DNA from: Caulobacter sp031457805
Lineage (GTDB): Bacteria > Pseudomonadota > Alphaproteobacteria > Caulobacterales > Caulobacteraceae
Assembly: GCF_031457805.1 (NCBI RefSeq)
Contig: NZ_JAVDXI010000001.1
Span: 620,001 to 684,000 of the forward strand
Length of the DNA stretch: 64,000 nt
Direction of reading: 5' to 3'
The notes beneath the pieces are model-generated. The model did no database searches and was not told where the DNA came from. It saw only the letters and a program-made list of their open reading frames with translations. The translations under genes were made by a program, and so were the position numbers. Of the stretch, positions 36,909 to 45,300 are shown piece after piece (positions within the stretch are counted from its first letter, which is position 1; the number at the start of each line of letters is the position of its first letter).

Positions 36909-37384
36909 GCGACAACGCCGAGCAAGCGGTGCAGACCGATATCGACATCGCGGAGATCCTGGCGCGTATCCCGCACCGCTATCCTTTCCTGCTCGTCGAC
37001 CGGGCCGAAGCCTACACGCCCCACCAGTCGATCGTCGGCATCAAGTGCGTGACGATCAACGAGCCGTTCTTCCAGGGCCACTTCCCGGGCAACCCGGTCA
37101 TGCCGGGCGTGCTGATCATTGAGGCCCTCGCCCAAACCGGCGCGGTGCTGATGAGCAAGTCGCTGGAGGTCGACACCGAGGGCAAGACGATCTTCTTCAT
37201 GTCGGTCGACAACGCCCGCTTCCGCAATCCCGTGCGCCCCGGCGACGTGATCCGCATGGAAGTCGAGGTGGTGCGCGCGCGGTCCTCGATCTTCAAGTTC
37301 AAGGGCGTGGCCAAGGTCGGCGACAAGGTCGCCGCCGAGGCTGAATTCGCCGCCATGGTCGTCGAGACGGGGCCCAAGGCATGA
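36905..37384 (+). CDS. fabZ: 3-hydroxyacyl-[acyl-carrier-protein] dehydratase FabZ
   Basis: FabZ dehydrates 3-hydroxyacyl-ACP in fatty acid elongation and competes with LpxA and LpxD for the same substrates. The 159-residue product has the hot-dog-fold active site: the catalytic His in FFQGHFPGNPVMPGV and Glu in LIIEALAQTG. ATG 36905 overlaps the lpxD stop and follows GAGGGG; the frame is open further up but non-homologous. Its stop overlaps lpxA (ATGA). Confidence 0.96.
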   Translation: MSDNAEQAVQTDIDIAEILARIPHRYPFLLVDRAEAYTPHQSIVGIKCVTINEPFFQGHFPGNPVMPGVLIIEALAQTGAVLMSKSLEVDTEGKTIFFMSVDNARFRNPVRPGDVIRMEVEVVRARSSIFKFKGVAKVGDKVAAEAEFAAMVVETGPKA

Positions 37385-38172
37385 CCATTCACCCCACCGC
37401 CATCATCGCACCCGAAGCCAAGCTCGCGCCGGACGTCGAGGTCGGGCCCTACAGCATCGTGGGTCGGGATGTGACGCTGGCGGCTGGTGTGCGCCTGCTC
37501 TCCCACGTGGTGGTTGAGGGCGCGACGACGATCGGCGAAGGGTGCGTCGTTCATCCGTTCGCTAACCTCGGCGGTCCCCCGCAGCACCTGGGCCACAAGG
37601 GTGAGCGCACCGAACTGATCATCGGTCCGCGCAATATCATCCGCGAACACGTGACCATGCACACCGGCACAGCCTCCGGTAGGGGCATGACCACGATCGG
37701 ATCCGATGGCCTCTACATGGTCGGCTCCCACGTCGCCCACGACTGCGCGGTCGGTGACTTCGTCGTGCTGGCGAAAGGGGCGACGCTGGGGGGGCACGTC
37801 ACCATCGGAGACTACGTGTTCATGGGCGGCTTGGCCGCCGCGCACCAATTCTCCCGCATTGGCCGCTACAGCTTCATCGGCGGTCTCGCCGCAGTGACCA
37901 AGGATGTCATTCCGTATGGTTCGGTGTGGGGCAATCACGCGCACCTCGAGGGCCTGAACCTCGTGGGCCTCAAGCGTCGTGGTTTCCCGCGCGAGACCAT
38001 CAATGCGCTACGGGCGGCCTACCGCCTCATGTTCGCGGACGAGGGCACCTTCCAGGAGCGCCTCGACGACGTTGTCGAGATCCACGCCGGCAACGCCGAG
38101 GTGATGGAGATCGTCGATTTCATCCGCGCCGACGCCAATCGCCCGCTCTGTTTGCCGGAGCGGGAGGTCTAG
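37381..38172 (+). CDS. lpxA: UDP-N-acetylglucosamine acyltransferase
   Basis: LpxA performs the first step of lipid A synthesis, acylating UDP-GlcNAc. The 263-residue product starts MTIHPTAIIAPEAKLAPDVE and consists of hexapeptide repeats; the catalytic His lies in REHVTMHTGT and the family block GNHAHLEGLNLVGLKRRGF follows. The C-terminal helical domain is present. The ATG overlaps fabZ by four bases. Confidence 0.97.
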   Translation: MTIHPTAIIAPEAKLAPDVEVGPYSIVGRDVTLAAGVRLLSHVVVEGATTIGEGCVVHPFANLGGPPQHLGHKGERTELIIGPRNIIREHVTMHTGTASGRGMTTIGSDGLYMVGSHVAHDCAVGDFVVLAKGATLGGHVTIGDYVFMGGLAAAHQFSRIGRYSFIGGLAAVTKDVIPYGSVWGNHAHLEGLNLVGLKRRGFPRETINALRAAYRLMFADEGTFQERLDDVVEIHAGNAEVMEIVDFIRADANRPLCLPEREV

Positions 38173-38181
38173 GGTTTCGCG

Positions 38182-39024
38182 ATGCGAAAGTTGGGCCTGA
38201 TCGCTGGCGGCGGCTCGCTCCCCGTCGAGTTGGCGTCCCACTGCGAGGCCGCTGGACGAGCCTTCGCCGTTATGCGTTTGCGCACGTTCGCGGACGCCGC
38301 GTTGGCGCGCCACCCGGGCGCCGAGGTGGGACTTGGCGAGTTCGGCAAGATCTTCAAGTCTCTGCGAGACGAGGGGTGCCAGGTCGTCTGCTTTGCGGGC
38401 AACGTCAGCCGTCCCGATTTCTCGGCGCTGATGCCGGATGCGCGGGGACTAAAGGTTCTGCCAGGTCTGATCGTCGCTGCGCGAAAGGGCGACGATGCGC
38501 TGCTCCGCCGCGTGCTCGACGAGTTCGAGAAGGAAGGCTTCGAGATCGAGGGCGCCCATGAGGTGATGGGCGAAATGACCCTGCCGCGCGGCCGCCTAGG
38601 CAAGGTCTCGCCGGCCCAAGAGCATATGGCCGATATCGACAAGGCGCTGCATGTCGCGCGCGAGATCGGGCGACTTGATATCGGGCAGGGCGCAGTCGTC
38701 TGCGACGGCCTTGTCCTTGCTGTCGAGGCGCAGGAGGGAACGGACGCAATGCTCCGCCGCGTGGCCGACCTGCCCGAGGCGATCCGCGGCCGGGCCGAGC
38801 GCCGGCTTGGTGTTCTGGCCAAAGCGCCCAAGCCGATCCAGGAGACGCGCGTGGATCTGCCCACCATCGGCGTCGCAACGATTCACCGCGCCGCACGGGC
38901 GGGGTTGGCGGGTATCGTCGGCGAGACCGGGCGGTTGCTCGTGGTCGATCGAGAGGCCGTCATCGCGGCCGCCGACGATGTGGGTCTGTTCATCCTGGGA
39001 GTCGACCCGCAGGAGCGGCCGTGA
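38182..39024 (+). CDS. lpxI: UDP-2,3-diacylglucosamine diphosphatase LpxI
   Basis: LpxI cleaves UDP-diacylglucosamine to lipid X, replacing LpxH of E. coli; this enzyme class was first described in Caulobacter. The 280-residue product starts MRKLGLIAGGGSLPVELA, with the N-terminal domain glycines, and has the C-terminal stretch RADLPTIGV-like VDLPTIGVATIHRAARAG. The gene sits between lpxA and lpxB, the diagnostic place for lpxI, and overlaps lpxB by four bases (GTGA). Confidence 0.94.
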   Translation: MRKLGLIAGGGSLPVELASHCEAAGRAFAVMRLRTFADAALARHPGAEVGLGEFGKIFKSLRDEGCQVVCFAGNVSRPDFSALMPDARGLKVLPGLIVAARKGDDALLRRVLDEFEKEGFEIEGAHEVMGEMTLPRGRLGKVSPAQEHMADIDKALHVAREIGRLDIGQGAVVCDGLVLAVEAQEGTDAMLRRVADLPEAIRGRAERRLGVLAKAPKPIQETRVDLPTIGVATIHRAARAGLAGIVGETGRLLVVDREAVIAAADDVGLFILGVDPQERP

Positions 39025-40211
39025 CGACTAACGGTGAGAAGCCTCTCAAGGTCATGCTTGTCGCCGCCGAGGCGTCCGGCGACGCGCTTGGTGCGGGCCT
39101 GGCCAGGGCGCTGCGCGCCCGCCTTGGGGATGCTGTGACTTTTGTCGGTATCGGCGGAGCCAAGATGGCCGAGCAGGGCGTGGAGAGCCCCTTCGATATC
39201 GCCCAACTGTCGATCCTGGGCATCTTTGAGAGCCTCAAGGCTTATCCAAGGGCGATGGCGCGGTTGAAAGACACCGTCGCGCTGGCTGCGCGGGAGAAGC
39301 CGGACGTAGCCGTTCTGATCGACAGCTGGGGGTTCAACATCCGCTTGGCGCACGCGCTGCGCAAACTGGATCCAAACCTCCCGCTCGTGAAGTATGTCGC
39401 GCCCCAAGTCTGGGCATACCGCGAAGGCCGGGCTCATGCGCTCGCCAAGGCCGTCGATCTGTTGCTGTCCATCCAGCCCATGGATAGGCCGTACTTCGAC
39501 GCCGCAGGCCTTCGTAACGTCTTTGTCGGCAACTCAGCCCTCGCCAAGCGTTTCGATCACGCGGATCCCGCTCGCCTGCGTGCGTCCATCGGCGCTTCAG
39601 CCTCCGAGCCGATTCTTCTGGTCCTGCCGGGCAGCCGCCCGTCCGAGATAGAGCGCGTGATGCCGGCCTTTGAGGACGCGGTTCGACGGCTGAAAGGGCA
39701 ACGGCCGGCGCTCCAGGTTGTGGTTCCGACCGCCTACACTGTCGCCGAGGCGGTGAAAGCCCGGGTCGCCGGGTGGCCGTTCCGCGCGCACGTGATCGAG
39801 GACGAGGGCCTCAAGGACGATGCTTTCCTTGCGGGAGATGTCGCCTTGGCCTGCAGCGGCACCGTGACCACCGAACTCGCCCTGGCTGGGCGTCCGATGG
39901 TGGTCGGTTACAAGACCGGTGCGATCACCTACGCCATCATCAAGCGACTGATGAAGCCGCGATGGATCACGCTGTTCAACATCGCAGCCGGTAGAGCAGT
40001 GGCGCCGGAGTTCATTCAACAGGATTGCGAAGGCGAGCGTCTCGCCCGTGAAATCGCCATAAGGCTGGATGATCCCGCTCTCCGCGATAAACAGGTGGCT
40101 GAACAGTACCTGGCGCTCGACAAGATGGGACGGGGCATGCCCGACCCATCTGAAGCCGCCGCCGAGGCGTTGTTGAGCTTCTTGCGCCTACCCACAAAAG
40201 TCCCTGCATAG
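39021..40211 (+). CDS. lpxB: Lipid-A-disaccharide synthase
   Basis: LpxB joins lipid X and UDP-diacylglucosamine into the lipid A disaccharide. The 396-residue product (GT19 family) has the start VMLVAAEASGDALGAGLARAL, the block LPLVKYVAPQVWAYREGRA, and the nucleotide-site stretch LACSGTVTTELALAGRPMVV. The start is a GTG overlapping the lpxI stop (GTGA). It closes the lipid A run; about 90 bases follow before the next gene. Confidence 0.96.
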   Translation: MTTNGEKPLKVMLVAAEASGDALGAGLARALRARLGDAVTFVGIGGAKMAEQGVESPFDIAQLSILGIFESLKAYPRAMARLKDTVALAAREKPDVAVLIDSWGFNIRLAHALRKLDPNLPLVKYVAPQVWAYREGRAHALAKAVDLLLSIQPMDRPYFDAAGLRNVFVGNSALAKRFDHADPARLRASIGASASEPILLVLPGSRPSEIERVMPAFEDAVRRLKGQRPALQVVVPTAYTVAEAVKARVAGWPFRAHVIEDEGLKDDAFLAGDVALACSGTVTTELALAGRPMVVGYKTGAITYAIIKRLMKPRWITLFNIAAGRAVAPEFIQQDCEGERLAREIAIRLDDPALRDKQVAEQYLALDKMGRGMPDPSEAAAEALLSFLRLPTKVPA

Positions 40212-40237
40212 CCCAGCGCCAAGCGCGATATCGAAAG

Positions 40238-40252
40238 TTAACCGCTGATTTA
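40238..40252 (+). promoter_or_regulatory. CtrA-like binding site upstream of the FliK-like gene
   Basis: TTAACCGCTGATTTA fits the CtrA pattern TTAA-N7-TTAA with one mismatch, and its left half TTAACC matches the preferred half-site. It is 49 bases before the GTG of the FliK-like gene. CtrA controls early flagellar genes in Caulobacter, which fits the neighbour. Confidence 0.4.
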
Positions 40253-40300
40253 CGGTCGCGGCTCTAGCCTCGGAAAAGCGCTCGCTGTGGAGTCGTTGTC

Positions 40301-42061
40301 GTGGCTGTAGACCCGACCGCGCCCGTCTCTCCGATCATTCCAACCGTTCCGGCTGGAACCGCTGTGGAATCCAGCGTGATCGCTCAGGCGCTGGCCCGTC
40401 AGGCCGTGGCTGCCTCCACCATGCAACTCGCCGAGATTGCTGGCCAAGCTGCGGACAAAGCTGCATCGGTTCCGAAACTGGCGATGTCGGCTTCACAGAC
40501 GGCGGCGAAGGATGCTGGTCACTCCGCATCAACGCGGGACGCCCGATCCAACCCCGTGCAGGGCGCCTCAGGAGCTATCCAATCCAGGCCAACCTTGGAC
40601 ACACGGGCAACACGGGCCGTCCGATCGGCGACAGCTGAAGCCGTCCCGCGTCAAGCCGGCCTTGCGCCACTTATGGCGGATGTCCGAGCCATCGTTGAAG
40701 AGCCAGACACGCCGCCAGCGGTTCGAGACGCCGGGCGGGCTTTACTGTCCACCACCCCGACGATCCAGGATATCACGACGGGCCGGGGCCTTCGTCAGGC
40801 GGTCGAACGGTCCGGGGTTCTGCTTGAAGCACACTTGGCCAGAGCGTCTGCCTCGCCGCAGAGCGCCAGCGCCCCACGCCCCCTAGTCCTCGAAGGCGAC
40901 ATCAAGGCGGCGCTATGGGTGTTTCGTAGCGCTCTGTCCGCCTGGCTGGCCAAGGTCGAGCCACCCAGCGACGCCGGCGCGCCTCCCGCCGCCTTGGCGA
41001 GCGAGGACGAGACCGCCGAATCGCCAGGATCGCCAAGGCCCTTGGCGCGGGAAAGCTCGGCGGGCGATCCGAACACTAGCTCGGGCCCGGTGACCGCCAC
41101 GCCGGCCAGACAGAGCCGCCCGACCGCCGCCGTCTCCGAAGCGCCCTTACCAGCCACGACGCAGACGCCGGCGCCTCGGGTGCCCGACGATGCGGACAGC
41201 GCAGCGCCGGCCCGTCCGGCGGTGGCGACAGCCGTTCTTACTGACGGCCAGGACGCCGACCCGGAGCTCGCCGCACGGTTTGGGGCGTTTGTCGCGATCC
41301 CGGGAAACGCTGCTGAGCGTGCGCCGAGCAAGGCCTCTACCACCGGATCGAGCCTGCCGACGCTGTTGCAGGTCGCGCCGGAGGACGGCGACGGCGCGTC
41401 GCAGCGCACGTCGTTGGCGGAACCTCGATCGCTCGTCACACGCGGCTATGCCGGCGTGGCCGAAGACCGCCCCCGGACGCCGGCCCCACCTTATGCCAGT
41501 GGCCCCACGACCGGGCAGAGGCCCCTGGAGCCAGGAACGCCGCTAACGGGCGCGCCAGAAGCGGTGGCGCGGCGCCTGTTGAAAGGGACGCAATCGGCCC
41601 TGGCCCGGCAGGACCTGATGCAGATCGCTTCGTTGCCCGAGAGTTTCATCCACGAACAAGAGGCGGCAGAAGCTAGACCGGTCGCGACAAAGCTGAATTT
41701 CGACCTGCCGTTCGTCACCCCGCAAGGCGTCGCCGTCGCACAGTTCGAGATCAGCCGCGACGGCGGCGGCGCAGGAGGCGGCGGCGCAGCGACTTTGGAA
41801 CAGACCTACCGCGCGCGCTTCTCGATCGATATTGAGCCGCTTGGACCGGTGCATGCGCAGGTCGTGCTCGCTGGCGCGCGAGCCCGCGTTTCGCTGTGGG
41901 CGGAACGGTCAGAGACGATTGCGAGACTCCGAGCGGGCGAAGAGGCTTTGGGCGCGGCCCTGCGCCAGGTCGAGCTGACGCCGGACGTTATGGTGCACTC
42001 AGGCGCGCCGCCGACGCCCGGAAGCGGGCCGTTGGGGCACTTCGTGGATCAAGCCTCGTGA
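40301..42061 (+). CDS. FliK-like protein with C-terminal hook-length control domain
   Basis: A 586-residue protein with a long low-complexity N-terminal part rich in Ala, Pro, Ser and Thr (residues about 1-460) and a compact C-terminal domain. That domain reads RARFSIDIEPLGPVHAQVVL and then VSLWAERSETIARLRAG, the signature of the FliK C-terminal (Flg_hook) fold. FliK measures hook length and switches export specificity through FlhB. The start is GTG 40301. It overlaps a gene for an FlhB C-terminal-like protein (GTGA), the expected partner. Whether it is the true FliK or an orphan relative cannot be told here. Confidence 0.72.
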   Translation: MAVDPTAPVSPIIPTVPAGTAVESSVIAQALARQAVAASTMQLAEIAGQAADKAASVPKLAMSASQTAAKDAGHSASTRDARSNPVQGASGAIQSRPTLDTRATRAVRSATAEAVPRQAGLAPLMADVRAIVEEPDTPPAVRDAGRALLSTTPTIQDITTGRGLRQAVERSGVLLEAHLARASASPQSASAPRPLVLEGDIKAALWVFRSALSAWLAKVEPPSDAGAPPAALASEDETAESPGSPRPLARESSAGDPNTSSGPVTATPARQSRPTAAVSEAPLPATTQTPAPRVPDDADSAAPARPAVATAVLTDGQDADPELAARFGAFVAIPGNAAERAPSKASTTGSSLPTLLQVAPEDGDGASQRTSLAEPRSLVTRGYAGVAEDRPRTPAPPYASGPTTGQRPLEPGTPLTGAPEAVARRLLKGTQSALARQDLMQIASLPESFIHEQEAAEARPVATKLNFDLPFVTPQGVAVAQFEISRDGGGAGGGGAATLEQTYRARFSIDIEPLGPVHAQVVLAGARARVSLWAERSETIARLRAGEEALGAALRQVELTPDVMVHSGAPPTPGSGPLGHFVDQAS

Positions 42062-42321
42062 GCGGGATCTCCGGGCCGTCACCCAGACCGCGCATCGCCG
42101 TGGCGCTTCTCTATGAACAGCCAAACGCGCCCAAAGTCGTCGCCTCTGGCCAGGGCTGGATCGGTGAGAAGATCATCGAGACCGCCAAGGAGCACGGCGT
42201 TCCGATCGAGGAAGACCCGGCGCTAGCTCAGGCCTTGTCCACGATCGAGATCGACGAAGAGATTCCCGAAGCGCTCTATCGCGCCGTCGCAGAGGTGTTG
42301 AGCTTCCTACTCAAGCGCTGA
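42058..42321 (+). CDS. FlhB C-terminal-like (YlqH/FhlB type) protein
   Basis: An 87-residue protein that resembles only the cytosolic tail of the flagellar export component FlhB after its cleavage site: IAVALLYEQPNAPKVVASGQ, then EHGVPIEEDPALAQAL, then DEEIPEALYRAVAEVLSFL. There are no membrane helices and no NPTH autocleavage motif. Free-standing proteins of this type occur in many bacteria, some beside FliK-like genes as here. The start is a GTG overlapping the preceding stop. It may bind or mimic the FlhB switch domain. The family call is good; the function is not established. Confidence 0.78.
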   Translation: MSGISGPSPRPRIAVALLYEQPNAPKVVASGQGWIGEKIIETAKEHGVPIEEDPALAQALSTIEIDEEIPEALYRAVAEVLSFLLKR

Positions 42322-42325
42322 AACG

Positions 42326-42351
42326 AAAAAGGCCCCGCCTAAGCGGGGCCT
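42326..42351 (-). terminator. Intrinsic terminator of gltA
   Basis: AGGCCCCGC/GCGGGGCCT (42330-42338 with 42343-42351), loop CTAA, has AAAAA on its left side, which is a TTTTT run on the minus strand after the stem. It therefore ends gltA transcription, and may also slow plus-strand transcription from the FlhB-like gene. Confidence 0.8.
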
Positions 42352-42377
42352 GATCCGTGAATACGCGTCGCTGGCGC

Positions 42378-43658
42378 CTAGCGCTTGTCGAGCGTGACGT
42401 AGTCGCGCTGCGTGGCGCCCGTGTAGAGCTGACGCGGACGACCGATCTTGCGGGTCGGGTCCTCGAACATTTCCTTCCACTGGCTGATCCAGCCCACGGT
42501 GCGGGCCAGGGCGAACAGCACGGTGAACATGTTGGTCGGGAAGCCCATCGCGCGCAGGGTGATGCCCGAATAGAAGTCGATGTTCGGGTACAGCTTGCGG
42601 TCGACGAAGTACGGATCGTTCAGGGCGACCTTTTCCAGTTCTTGGGCGACCTGCAGCAGCGGATCGTTGTTGTGGCCCAGTTCGGCCAGAACCTCGTGCG
42701 CCGTCTTCTGCATGACCTTCGCGCGCGGGTCGAAGTTCTTGTACACGCGGTGGCCGAAGCCCATCAGCTTGTACTTCCGGTCCTTCACGCCCTGGACGTA
42801 GTCCTTGATGTTATCGACCGAACCGATGGTCTCCAGCATCTCGAGCGCTTCCTGGTTGGCGCCGCCGTGCGACGGGCCCCACAGGCAGGCGATGCCGGCG
42901 GCGATACAAGCGAACGGGTGCGCGCCAGACGAACCGGCCAGACGGACGGTCGAGGTCGAAGCGTTCTGCTCGTGGTCGGCGTGCAGGATGAAGATCCGGT
43001 CCATGGCGCGGGTTAGCACCGGGTTCGGCTTCCAGTCCTCGGCCGGCACGGCGAAGCACATGCGCAGGAAGTTTTCCGAGTACGACAGGTCATTGCGCGG
43101 CGACACGAACGGCTGGCCAACCGTGTACTTGTAGGCGCGGGCGGCGATCGTCGGCATCTTGGCGATCAGGCGATGGGCGCTGATCTCGCGCTCACGCGCG
43201 TCATCGACATTGATGCTGTCCGAATAGAACGCTGACAGGGCGCCGACGGCGCCGGTCATCACCGCCATCGGGTGGGCGTCGCGGCGGAAGCCCTCGAAGA
43301 AGCGGTCGAACTGGGCGTGCAACATCGTGTGGTAGGTGATGTTGTGCTCGAATTTGGCGAACTCGTCGGCCTTGGGCAGTTCGCCGTTCAGCAGCAGGTA
43401 GCAGACCTCAAGGAACGAGGACTTCTCGGCCAGCTGGTCGATCGGATAGCCGCGGTGCAGCAGAATGCCCGCGTCGCCGTCGATATAGGTGATCTTGCTC
43501 TCGCACGAGGCCGTCGAGGTGAAGCCCGGATCGAACGTGAAGTGATCGCTCTCACCGTAAATCTTGCGGACGTCGATGACGTCCGGACCCGTGCTGCCCT
43601 TGAGGATCGGCAGCTCATAGCTCTTGTCGCCGATCGTCAGCGTGGCTTTATCGGTCAT
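42378..43658 (-). CDS. gltA: Citrate synthase
   Basis: GltA condenses acetyl-CoA and oxaloacetate at the entry to the TCA cycle. The 426-residue product is the type II bacterial form, with the catalytic histidine regions LWGPSHGGANQEALEML and MGFGHRVYKNFDPRAKVM and the N-terminal ITYIDGDAGILLHRGYPI block. The ATG is at 43658. A perfect Caulobacter-type -10 element lies upstream, and a terminator follows the stop. Confidence 0.97.
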   Translation of the reverse strand: MTDKATLTIGDKSYELPILKGSTGPDVIDVRKIYGESDHFTFDPGFTSTASCESKITYIDGDAGILLHRGYPIDQLAEKSSFLEVCYLLLNGELPKADEFAKFEHNITYHTMLHAQFDRFFEGFRRDAHPMAVMTGAVGALSAFYSDSINVDDAREREISAHRLIAKMPTIAARAYKYTVGQPFVSPRNDLSYSENFLRMCFAVPAEDWKPNPVLTRAMDRIFILHADHEQNASTSTVRLAGSSGAHPFACIAAGIACLWGPSHGGANQEALEMLETIGSVDNIKDYVQGVKDRKYKLMGFGHRVYKNFDPRAKVMQKTAHEVLAELGHNNDPLLQVAQELEKVALNDPYFVDRKLYPNIDFYSGITLRAMGFPTNMFTVLFALARTVGWISQWKEMFEDPTRKIGRPRQLYTGATQRDYVTLDKR

Positions 43659-43714
43659 CCGTAGACCCCTTCATTATTGGGACGGGCAGTCCAACTTTCG
43701 CTTTTCGCGGGTGC

Positions 43715-43743
43715 GTTATAGCGCCTCATGCGCGAGGCGCCAG
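43715..43743 (-). promoter_or_regulatory. Candidate housekeeping promoter of gltA
   Basis: On the minus strand, CTGGCGC (43743-43737) is followed after 14 bases by GCTATAAC (43722-43715). The latter matches the Caulobacter -10 consensus GCTANAWC exactly; the -35 is a partial match to TTGACGS. It overlaps the last codons of gltX and lies about 57 bases before the gltA ATG. Confidence 0.5.
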
Positions 43744-45138
43744 CGCGTCGTCAAGACGGCCAATCGCCTCATCGCGGGAGAGGGCCGCCATGGTCTTGTT
43801 CAGGTCAGGGGCGGGCGCGCCGCCGGTGAGGATCCCGCGGAGGGCCGGGCCGAACTTGCCAAAACCGACGCCTTCGGATTCCGCGAATGATTTCAACACG
43901 GTTTCCAGGGTTGAGGCGTCGAAGGCCGGCGCGGCGGCCAGCTGGTCGCGCAGACGCTTCAGGCGTTCGACCGTCTCTTCTGTAAGCTGCTTTTGAGTTT
44001 TCTCTTCCAGCGCCAATGGACGGGTCTTCAGCGCGAATGCGCAGTGATCGACCAGTTCAAGGATCGTCTTGGCGCCTTCCTTGACCTCTGGAACCGTGCG
44101 CGCGATGCGCTCGGCCGCATCGGCGGGCAGGGGTTCGCCGCGCTTTTCCGCCGCCGCTAGGGCGAGCGCCGTCAGGCGCGCGTCGTCGGCCTTGCGCAGG
44201 TGCTGGGCGTTGGTGTGGTTCAGCTTGGCCCAGTCCAGGCGCGCGGGGGCTTTGACGACATCCGCCACGTCGAACCAGCTGATCGCCTGCTCGTCGGTGA
44301 AGACCTCGTCGTCCCCATGACCCCAGCCCAGGCGGGCCAGATAGTTGCGCATGCCTTCGGGGATATAGCCAAGGTCGGCGAACTCGCCGACGGCCTGGGC
44401 GCCGTGACGCTTGGACAGCTTGGCGCCGTCCGGCCCGTGGATCAGCGGGATGTGCGCGAAGGCCGGCACGGCCCAGTCCATGGCCTGATAGATCAGGGTC
44501 TGACGGGCGGCGTTGTTCAGATGGTCGTCGCCCCGGATCACATGGGTCACGCCCATGTCGTGGTCATCCACCACGACTGCCAGGTTGTAGGTCGGCGCGC
44601 CGTCTGCGCGGAGCAAGACAAGGTCGTCCAACTCGATGTTCTTGAAGGTGACGGGGCCCTTGACCAGGTCGTTGACCACGGTCTCGCCGTCCAGCGGCCC
44701 CTTGAAGCGGATCACGTGCGGCGCGGAGAGGTCGCCTTCCGGGGCTTCGCGCCACGGCGAGCGGATCGCGCGGCCTTCGGCGCGGGCCTTTTCGCGGGCG
44801 ACTTCCAGTTCCTCGACGCTCATCCAGCAGCGATAGGCGCGGCCCTTGGCCAGCAGCTCATGCACCACCTCCACGTGACGCGGCGCGCGGGTGTGCTGGA
44901 AGACCACCTCGTCGTCGGACTTCAGGCCCAACCAGTCCAGGCCCTCGAAGATCGCGGCCACGGCCGCCTCGGTCGAGCGCTCGCGATCGGTGTCCTCGAC
45001 GCGAATTAGGAACTTCCCTCCCGTATGGCGTGCATATAACCAGTTGAACAGCGCCGTGCGAGCGCCGCCGATATGCAGGAAACCGGTGGGCGAGGGGGCG
45101 AAGCGCGTGACAACGCCGGTGGAGGTGGGGTTCGACAT
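43726..45138 (-). CDS. gltX: Glutamyl-tRNA synthetase
   Basis: GltX charges tRNA-Glu. The 470-residue product has the class I HIGH motif as FAPSPTGFLHIGGARTALFN and the KMSKS motif as KLSKRHG. The frame is open 28 codons further upstream, but ATG 45138 gives the normal MSNPTSTGVVTRFAPSPTG start. It points the same way as gltA, 67 bases upstream of it, and diverges from comEC. The genus may carry a second gltX or depend on GatCAB, which the window does not show. Confidence 0.95.
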   Translation of the reverse strand: MSNPTSTGVVTRFAPSPTGFLHIGGARTALFNWLYARHTGGKFLIRVEDTDRERSTEAAVAAIFEGLDWLGLKSDDEVVFQHTRAPRHVEVVHELLAKGRAYRCWMSVEELEVAREKARAEGRAIRSPWREAPEGDLSAPHVIRFKGPLDGETVVNDLVKGPVTFKNIELDDLVLLRADGAPTYNLAVVVDDHDMGVTHVIRGDDHLNNAARQTLIYQAMDWAVPAFAHIPLIHGPDGAKLSKRHGAQAVGEFADLGYIPEGMRNYLARLGWGHGDDEVFTDEQAISWFDVADVVKAPARLDWAKLNHTNAQHLRKADDARLTALALAAAEKRGEPLPADAAERIARTVPEVKEGAKTILELVDHCAFALKTRPLALEEKTQKQLTEETVERLKRLRDQLAAAPAFDASTLETVLKSFAESEGVGFGKFGPALRGILTGGAPAPDLNKTMAALSRDEAIGRLDDALAPRA

Positions 45139-45300
45139 GGACTTCAAGGCTGCAGGACAATGCGCCACGGCGGCGCTGGGAGACTTTCGCCGCGATACGG
45201 TGCGGGCGAGGCGTCTTAGCACGCTGCTTATGGCCGGGCCTAGCGGTTTTCCGCAGCGCGAAATGCGGTGCCTCGCCGGAAAAAATATAGCTGTTTCCGC

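Noticed and set aside
40301..41600. Recent transfer or a toxin-like repeat protein as an explanation for the low-complexity part of the FliK-like protein
   Set aside because: Composition and GC match the neighbours, and long Ala/Pro/Thr-rich N-termini are normal for FliK proteins.
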